Shown here: in pieces, positions 59,721 to 64,000 of the stretch | How positions within the stretch are numbered: the first letter of the stretch is position 1 | How the letters are laid out: each line of letters opens with the position of its first letter | Origin: an uncultured Sutterella sp. | Lineage (GTDB): Bacteria > Pseudomonadota > Gammaproteobacteria > Burkholderiales > Burkholderiaceae_F | Reading direction: 5' to 3' | NCBI GenBank assembly: GCA_937943605.1 | Contig: CALEAW010000084.1 | Coordinates: forward strand, 32,122-96,121 | DNA: 64,000 nt | Made by a program: the position numbers and the translations under genes | The notes under the pieces: model-generated | The model's input: only the letters and a program-made list of their open reading frames with translations | Database searches by the model: none | What the model was told of the DNA's origin: nothing

Positions 59721-61217
59721 TTACTTGAGACCACCGTTAACGATCGTTTCAACAGCCATACGGCCAGAGTTGATAGCGAAGGCGGAAGCAGTACCTTCAC
59801 CGACCTTCAGGTCATACGTGTCGCCATAGACACCGCCAGCGTCATGACCGATAGCGTACAGACCCGGGATGACATGGTCGTTCTTGTCGAGAACCTGCAG
59901 ACCAGCGTTAACCTTCACACCATTCAAGCTGGTGAGCGTATTGAGCTTGCCACGGACAACATAGAAGGGACCTTCATCGATCGTGCGTAGGTAGTACGGA
60001 TCCTTACCGAACTGTTCGTCCTTACCCTGCTTGGCATACTTCGTCATCTTGTCGCACGAAGCCTTGAGGATAGCGGGATCCATGCCAGCCTTCTTAGCCA
60101 CTTCTTCAACCGTCTTACCGATGAAGACATTGCCCTTGGCTTCGTTGGCCTTCAGGAGTTCATCGAGCTGCGTGGCAGCCTGATGACGCTGGATGAAATT
60201 ACCGCACGGATTCGGATAGCCCTTACCTTCCGTGGAGAATTCACGCTTCGTCTTTTCGTCGAAGACGATGTAGGTGTATTCGCCAGAGCGAGCGATAGCG
60301 TTAGAAGCCATCGGCCAGTCAATCGTCAATTCTTCGTTGAAGAAGCGGTTACCCGTGGAGTCAACATAGAGTAGCCCCTGACGGAAGAGAGCTCGAACTT
60401 CCTTGTTGGCACCGTTACAGATGGCCTCACCAGTAGCAGGCATGAAGGCACCGTTAATCATCATCGGGCCCATGTTGTCGCCAACAGCACCGACTTCCAT
60501 AGCCATGGCGATACCGTCGCCCGTACGACCAGGAGCGCCAACCGGCGTCATTTCAATGCCAGTCATTTCCTTGACCATCTTTTCATTGAAGTTGTAGCCG
60601 CCCGTAGCGAGAATCACGTTCTTGGCGTTAACGGTGATCGTGTCACCCTTGTTGTTCTTAGCAACCACACCCTGAACCTTACCGTCCTTATAGATAAGCT
60701 TCTGAGCCGGGGTATTGAGAAGGAGCGTACCGCCCTTTTCCTTGAAGGTCTTCACCATCTGAGAGGGAAGCGCACCAGCCTTCGGATAGATATGCCAGGT
60801 CACCGCATCCTTATCACGCCAAGCGGTCTTAACTTCCTTCCAATGCACGCCGTGATCCTGAACCCACTGAATGGTTTCAGCGGACTTGTCCACGAAAGCC
60901 TTCAAAAGCGGAGCATTAACGCGCCAGTGGTGGTAAGCTGCCATGTCATTGAAGGCCTGAATCTTCGTGAGCTTGTCGCCCTTAGCCTTCTGCATGAAGC
61001 TTTCAGCAGCAAAGGAGCCTTCCATGAAGTTACCCGCACCGCCAGCGAATGCGTTCTTTTCAAGCATGACGGTCTTGAGGCCAGCTTCAACAGAGCTCAC
61101 AGCGGCCACGGTACCACCAGCACCGACGACAACCAGGTCAACGTTATAAGTCTGATCAGCAGCCCAGGCATTGCCGAGAGCGAGCGAGACAGCGGTCGCA
61201 ATCAGAATCTTTTTCAT
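59721..61217 (-). CDS. Periplasmic FAD-dependent reductase, fumarate-reductase/urocanate-reductase-like
   Basis: 498 residues. Sec signal peptide 1-19 (ends NAWA), FAD-binding motif VVVGAGGTVAAV and the GNRFFNEE, ILATGGYN and GLYAIGHDAGGVYG segments of the flavocytochrome c/fumarate reductase family. There is no CxxCH heme motif and no FMN-binding domain, so electrons must come from a separate protein. The family's catalytic residues seem replaced: TTRD reads LTID, HHTMGG reads TLTSLNG, and NRLGG reads TYDLKVG. A substrate other than fumarate or urocanate is therefore likely. Start ATG 61217 has AAAGGAG seven bases upstream. Strong codon bias suggests abundance. Encoded just after its own FixJ/TtrS-like pair. 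Confidence 0.85.
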   Translation of the reverse strand: MKKILIATAVSLALGNAWAADQTYNVDLVVVGAGGTVAAVSSVEAGLKTVMLEKNAFAGGAGNFMEGSFAAESFMQKAKGDKLTKIQAFNDMAAYHHWRVNAPLLKAFVDKSAETIQWVQDHGVHWKEVKTAWRDKDAVTWHIYPKAGALPSQMVKTFKEKGGTLLLNTPAQKLIYKDGKVQGVVAKNNKGDTITVNAKNVILATGGYNFNEKMVKEMTGIEMTPVGAPGRTGDGIAMAMEVGAVGDNMGPMMINGAFMPATGEAICNGANKEVRALFRQGLLYVDSTGNRFFNEELTIDWPMASNAIARSGEYTYIVFDEKTKREFSTEGKGYPNPCGNFIQRHQAATQLDELLKANEAKGNVFIGKTVEEVAKKAGMDPAILKASCDKMTKYAKQGKDEQFGKDPYYLRTIDEGPFYVVRGKLNTLTSLNGVKVNAGLQVLDKNDHVIPGLYAIGHDAGGVYGDTYDLKVGEGTASAFAINSGRMAVETIVNGGLK

Positions 61218-61280
61218 GGTCAATCTCCTTTGGATCATAACGGGGTAGCGGACTAAGGTCATTACCGCTATGCATCCAAG

Positions 61281-61305
61281 GATATAGACCGCATTACTTA
61301 AGTAA
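61281..61305 (-). promoter_or_regulatory. Flavoprotein promoter with perfect palindrome
   Basis: TTACTTAAGTAA (61294-61305) is a perfect 12-base palindrome. On the minus strand TATATC (61286-61281) follows eight bases later as a possible -10 box; no good -35 exists. A site in the -35 position is typical of activation by a response regulator, and the neighbouring FixJ-type regulator is the obvious candidate. Confidence 0.45.
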
Positions 61306-61351
61306 AGCGCATAAAATCAAAATTTCAAACGATTTCGGGTAAGGACAATTC

Positions 61352-61987
61352 CTACCTTTGCTCATCTAAAGCTTGTAAGGCTGGAATGAGAAGGGCGAAC
61401 TGTTTGACTGAATGGACCCCTAAGGCTTTGTAAACCGCGGCACGATAGACCTGAACCGTACGTTCAGAGAGTCCCATACGTTCTGCGATGACGGCATCGT
61501 TTAAGCCTTCTTTCATGTAACCAAGAACTCGGCGCGGCTGATCAGATAGCGACGCAACCGTGGCCGACAACTTATCAGGTAACGTGATCCCTGCCACAGC
61601 GAGCTTACTGAGCGACACCGCCTTATCGATCACTGCAAGCAATTTATCGGGATCGACGGGCTTAAGCAAAAAGTCCTCAGCGCCCGCTTTCAGCGTACTG
61701 ATCGCCACATCAATATCAGCAAAACTCGTCACGAAAACCACTGGAATATTTGCGCCCATGTGAACCAATTTTTCTTGAAGCTCTGGGCCAGAGAGCCCGG
61801 GCATTCTCACGTCGAGCAAAATGCATCCAGGCGTACGCGTATCTAAGTCACGTAAAAAACTGTCAGCACTCGGGTAGTCGCGAACGAGCCAGCCTTCACA
61901 CTCAAGCATGAGTTTCAAAGCGCTTCTCACTTCGTCTTCGTCGTCAACAATCCGAATAATAGGTGTGAGATCGATGTTTTTTGGCAT
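61352..61987 (-). CDS. FixJ/TtrR-type response regulator
   Basis: 211 residues. Receiver domain (about 8-125) with D59 as phospho-acceptor in LLDVRMPG and K109 (LLKPVD). A LuxR-type helix-turn-helix at about 140-200 contains AERMGLSERTVQVYRAAVYKALGV. ATG 61987 follows GGGAAG; a TTG 12 bases upstream is less likely. It starts 24 bases after the sensor kinase gene and lies just before the flavoprotein gene, which it probably activates. Confidence 0.9.
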   Translation of the reverse strand: MPKNIDLTPIIRIVDDEDEVRSALKLMLECEGWLVRDYPSADSFLRDLDTRTPGCILLDVRMPGLSGPELQEKLVHMGANIPVVFVTSFADIDVAISTLKAGAEDFLLKPVDPDKLLAVIDKAVSLSKLAVAGITLPDKLSATVASLSDQPRRVLGYMKEGLNDAVIAERMGLSERTVQVYRAAVYKALGVHSVKQFALLIPALQALDEQR

Positions 61988-62011
61988 GATACTTCCCAAA
62001 GCGAACGTCGT

Positions 62012-63802
62012 TTAAGCAGTTAACACAGGGAGCGTAAGGATCGCAATCGCACCACCCTGTTTACGTGGTTCGATCTTAAAGTGACCGCCATGCGCTTCTG
62101 CAATAGAGCTAATAATGATGAGACCAAGCCCAATGCCATCCGTCTTGCGTGATCGCATGGGCATTTGTTCAATAAGCTTTTCGCGCGACACAATGCGCCC
62201 ATCATTTTCAACCACAAATCGAACTGACCCATCCTTGACGTCAAGCGACGCACGAATATCAGCCTTGGGTTCGTCATAAACCGCTTCCGCGGCATTTTTC
62301 AAAATATTGAGAACGGCAAGACCGAGCTCCAACGGATCTCCCTTAACGGTCACGGAGCTTAACGTCATCGACACTGGACGAGTCAAACGCCCTGAACGTC
62401 GCAAATTGCCAACCGTCGTTTCAACTAGCAAATCTAGACGCACGGCTTCATTGCGTGACGTTTGTCCCTTGGCATAATCGCGGACCTTTTGAAGAATGAG
62501 CGCAGCGGTATCCACTTGCTCATCCATGGCGCGAATGCACCCATCGATGAGCTCTGCGTGTTTTGTGGGATCCTTCACGAGCAAACGTAGCGCACGATTT
62601 CGATACCGAATGACAGAGAGGGGCTGCCCCATTTCGTGCGCAAAAATAGACGAAAGTTGGCTCACAACCCCAAGTTTTGACATGGCCGACAAGCGCTCTT
62701 CAGCTTTGATCGCCTTATCTTCAATGTCTCTCTGTCGCAAATAAGCGTCATTCAGTTCTCGAGCACGACTTTGCGCAAGGCGTTCAACCGAAAGCCAGTG
62801 AACCACTAAACCCAGTAGCAACAAGACCACAGCCATTATAAGGACAGAGTATTCGTGCCAAACGCGCTTTAACGTCCACTCGCGTAGATACTCATAGGGA
62901 CCAATGCGCAAATCTTTGAAGACTGCATTCACACGGTCATATTCGGTCGCGACACTCCACCCCATACCACTTTGAGGGTCAACAGGCATATTGAGTAGCG
63001 CCTTGACCATGCGCTTTGTGAGTGTTGGATCGACGGGCGCCGTACGAGCAACGGTCCAACCTGGATAGAGCTCCGTAGAACGTAGGCAAGCTTCGCCATA
63101 CGTTTTTTTGACACCGACAGGACGAAAGTGCTTCGCAATTTCAGGGCGATCTCTCATCAAGGTTTCGAATTCACAGACACGAAACGCACCAATATCCGCC
63201 TTCCCCTCCAGCATTAATCGAAGAATTTCTGGTGGACGGTCATCCGTAAAGTAAGTCAGCCTAAAAAAGCGATCTGTATCTTCACCAATTCGTTCGATTT
63301 CAGCGAGCGGAATTTGATAATTGATGAAGTTCGCCTTGCTATTAAACGCAGCGCGTAACCCCTTCATATCGGCAAGTGTTTGAATATTTGGATACTTATC
63401 CGTCGTCACAAAAAGCGCTGCCGTGAACCGGTTAGGATCAGGAAATCGTGAGGTATAAACGCTCGCCAATGCATAGGCACCACTATCTCGCGTTTCAACA
63501 TATTGCCCTGCACTCATGAGCGCGAAGTCAACGCGATGCTCACGAACCACTTGCCCTAATTCAGGCAACATATACTCCACAAACTCAAACTGAACGTCAG
63601 GCAAAGCCTGTGTTAGATAACGCTTCATGGGCGTCGTGAGGTCTGCTTCGCCAGGCTGATAGTTATTGACCCCGTAAGCCTTCATGGGCTTCAAAAAGCC
63701 AAAGCGCACCACAGGCGTTGCCTCTGCGTTGGGCGTCTCAAGCGGCATCGCTGACACCGTACCAACCATCAGAGCAAGTATTAAAAAAAAGAAACGAAGC
63801 AT
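62012..63802 (-). CDS. TtrS-like sensor histidine kinase with PhnD-type periplasmic ligand domain
   Basis: 596 residues. Signal peptide 1-18 (ends VSA), then a periplasmic phosphonate/tetrathionate-binding-like domain (about 30-290: VRFGFLKPMKAYG, DFALMSAGQYV, GLRAAFNSKANF). A membrane helix at about 320-338 is followed by a coiled linker and the phosphotransfer box IFAHEMGQPLSVIRYRN with H389. N box NILKNAAEAV and G2 KTDGIGLGLIII follow. TtrS senses tetrathionate with this architecture; the ligand here is unknown but probably the flavoprotein substrate. The start at 63802 begins the signal peptide; no ribosome binding site is obvious. Confidence 0.9.
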   Translation of the reverse strand: MLRFFFLILALMVGTVSAMPLETPNAEATPVVRFGFLKPMKAYGVNNYQPGEADLTTPMKRYLTQALPDVQFEFVEYMLPELGQVVREHRVDFALMSAGQYVETRDSGAYALASVYTSRFPDPNRFTAALFVTTDKYPNIQTLADMKGLRAAFNSKANFINYQIPLAEIERIGEDTDRFFRLTYFTDDRPPEILRLMLEGKADIGAFRVCEFETLMRDRPEIAKHFRPVGVKKTYGEACLRSTELYPGWTVARTAPVDPTLTKRMVKALLNMPVDPQSGMGWSVATEYDRVNAVFKDLRIGPYEYLREWTLKRVWHEYSVLIMAVVLLLLGLVVHWLSVERLAQSRARELNDAYLRQRDIEDKAIKAEERLSAMSKLGVVSQLSSIFAHEMGQPLSVIRYRNRALRLLVKDPTKHAELIDGCIRAMDEQVDTAALILQKVRDYAKGQTSRNEAVRLDLLVETTVGNLRRSGRLTRPVSMTLSSVTVKGDPLELGLAVLNILKNAAEAVYDEPKADIRASLDVKDGSVRFVVENDGRIVSREKLIEQMPMRSRKTDGIGLGLIIISSIAEAHGGHFKIEPRKQGGAIAILTLPVLTA

Positions 63803-64000
63803 GACAAAGTGCCTGACTAAAACCATAAGATACTTCTATCACACCGTCATACTCGATACCATGAGGAGAATTACGACTGCAAGCGTTGAATTAGGCTCAC
63901 CCCTCGCCTATCTTCTAGGCTTAAACACTTAGAGCGCCGTTTTTACCTGAACTTCCCAAAAGAATGTGCACTCAAGACAAAAATCTGAGCAGACATTACG
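63803..64000. other. End of window upstream of the sensor kinase gene
   Basis: 198 bases with no supported gene. AGGAGAATTACG near 63864 looks like a ribosome binding site but no start codon follows at the right distance. The kinase promoter probably lies here. Confidence 0.4.

Noticed and set aside
1..64000. CRISPR arrays, tRNA/rRNA genes, insertion sequences, prophage or attachment sites
   Set aside because: Looked for spaced direct repeats, tRNA-like cloverleaf ends, transposase or integrase proteins and terminal repeats; none seen.

Overview
This 64 kb window is ordinary-density bacterial chromosome, about 46 protein genes with short gaps. No rRNA, tRNA, CRISPR array, insertion sequence or prophage is visible. 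Gene content and order point to a betaproteobacterium of the Burkholderiales, most likely the gut family Sutterellaceae (inference). The clues are an OmpR/EnvZ pair of the RisA/RisS kind near ispDF and mfd, the tsaB-rimI-uracil glycosylase run, the fimV-truA-accD-folC-dedD-cvpA run, yceD beside maf, a divergent rluD/bamD pair, and a periplasmic fumarate-reductase-like flavoprotein next to its own two-component system.

Layout. 1-4.2 kb (+): end of guaB, full-length guaA, a second GMP synthetase lacking the glutaminase half, and a beta-carbonic anhydrase. 4.3-10.5 kb (-): dps, a flavin reductase behind a Fur-like box, yhdT-panF, tsaB-rimI-udg, and a small exported protein. 10.9-13.2 kb (+): ompR and envZ. 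13.2-14.4 kb (-): fused ispDF. 14.5-19.4 kb (+): a Na/Pi-cotransporter-type protein and two tandem FadL porins, both with TTG starts. 19.5-26.1 kb: an unknown protein, mfd, and an unknown 554-residue helical protein followed at once by a secreted HKD nuclease. 26.1-29.4 kb: yceD, maf, an RsmI-like methyltransferase and a membrane-anchored protein with a PD-(D/E)XK-like core. 29.4-37.4 kb (+): alpha-2-macroglobulin and pbpC. 37.4-49.7 kb (-): rhodanese, cvpA, dedD, folC, accD, truA, fimV, a formate/nitrite channel, rimO, pgeF and rluD. 49.7-59.4 kb: bamD, a UMF1-type transporter with an HDAC-like hydrolase, mltB, a FAH-family enzyme, pssA, an AbgT transporter and pepT. 59.7-63.8 kb (-): periplasmic flavoprotein, FixJ-type regulator and TtrS-like sensor kinase.

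How it works together. Envelope building dominates: BamD, FadL, PbpC with alpha-2-macroglobulin, MltB, the SPOR protein, FimV, PssA and OmpR/EnvZ. Anaerobic life is suggested by the formate/nitrite channel and the flavoprotein regulon; peptide or aminobenzoyl-glutamate scavenging by AbgT plus PepT. Two clusters usual in Betaproteobacteria look eroded: trpFBA is missing between truA and accD, purF is missing beside cvpA, and rpmF-plsX-fab is missing after yceD.

Best candidates for new biology: (1) the flavoprotein at 59721-61217, which lacks all recognisable fumarate-reductase catalytic residues and any heme or FMN domain, yet has a dedicated sensor pair and a perfect palindrome at its promoter; (2) the 554-residue internally duplicated protein coupled to a secreted nuclease; (3) the membrane-tethered PD-(D/E)XK-like protein; (4) the free-standing GMP synthetase half with its own operator-like promoter.
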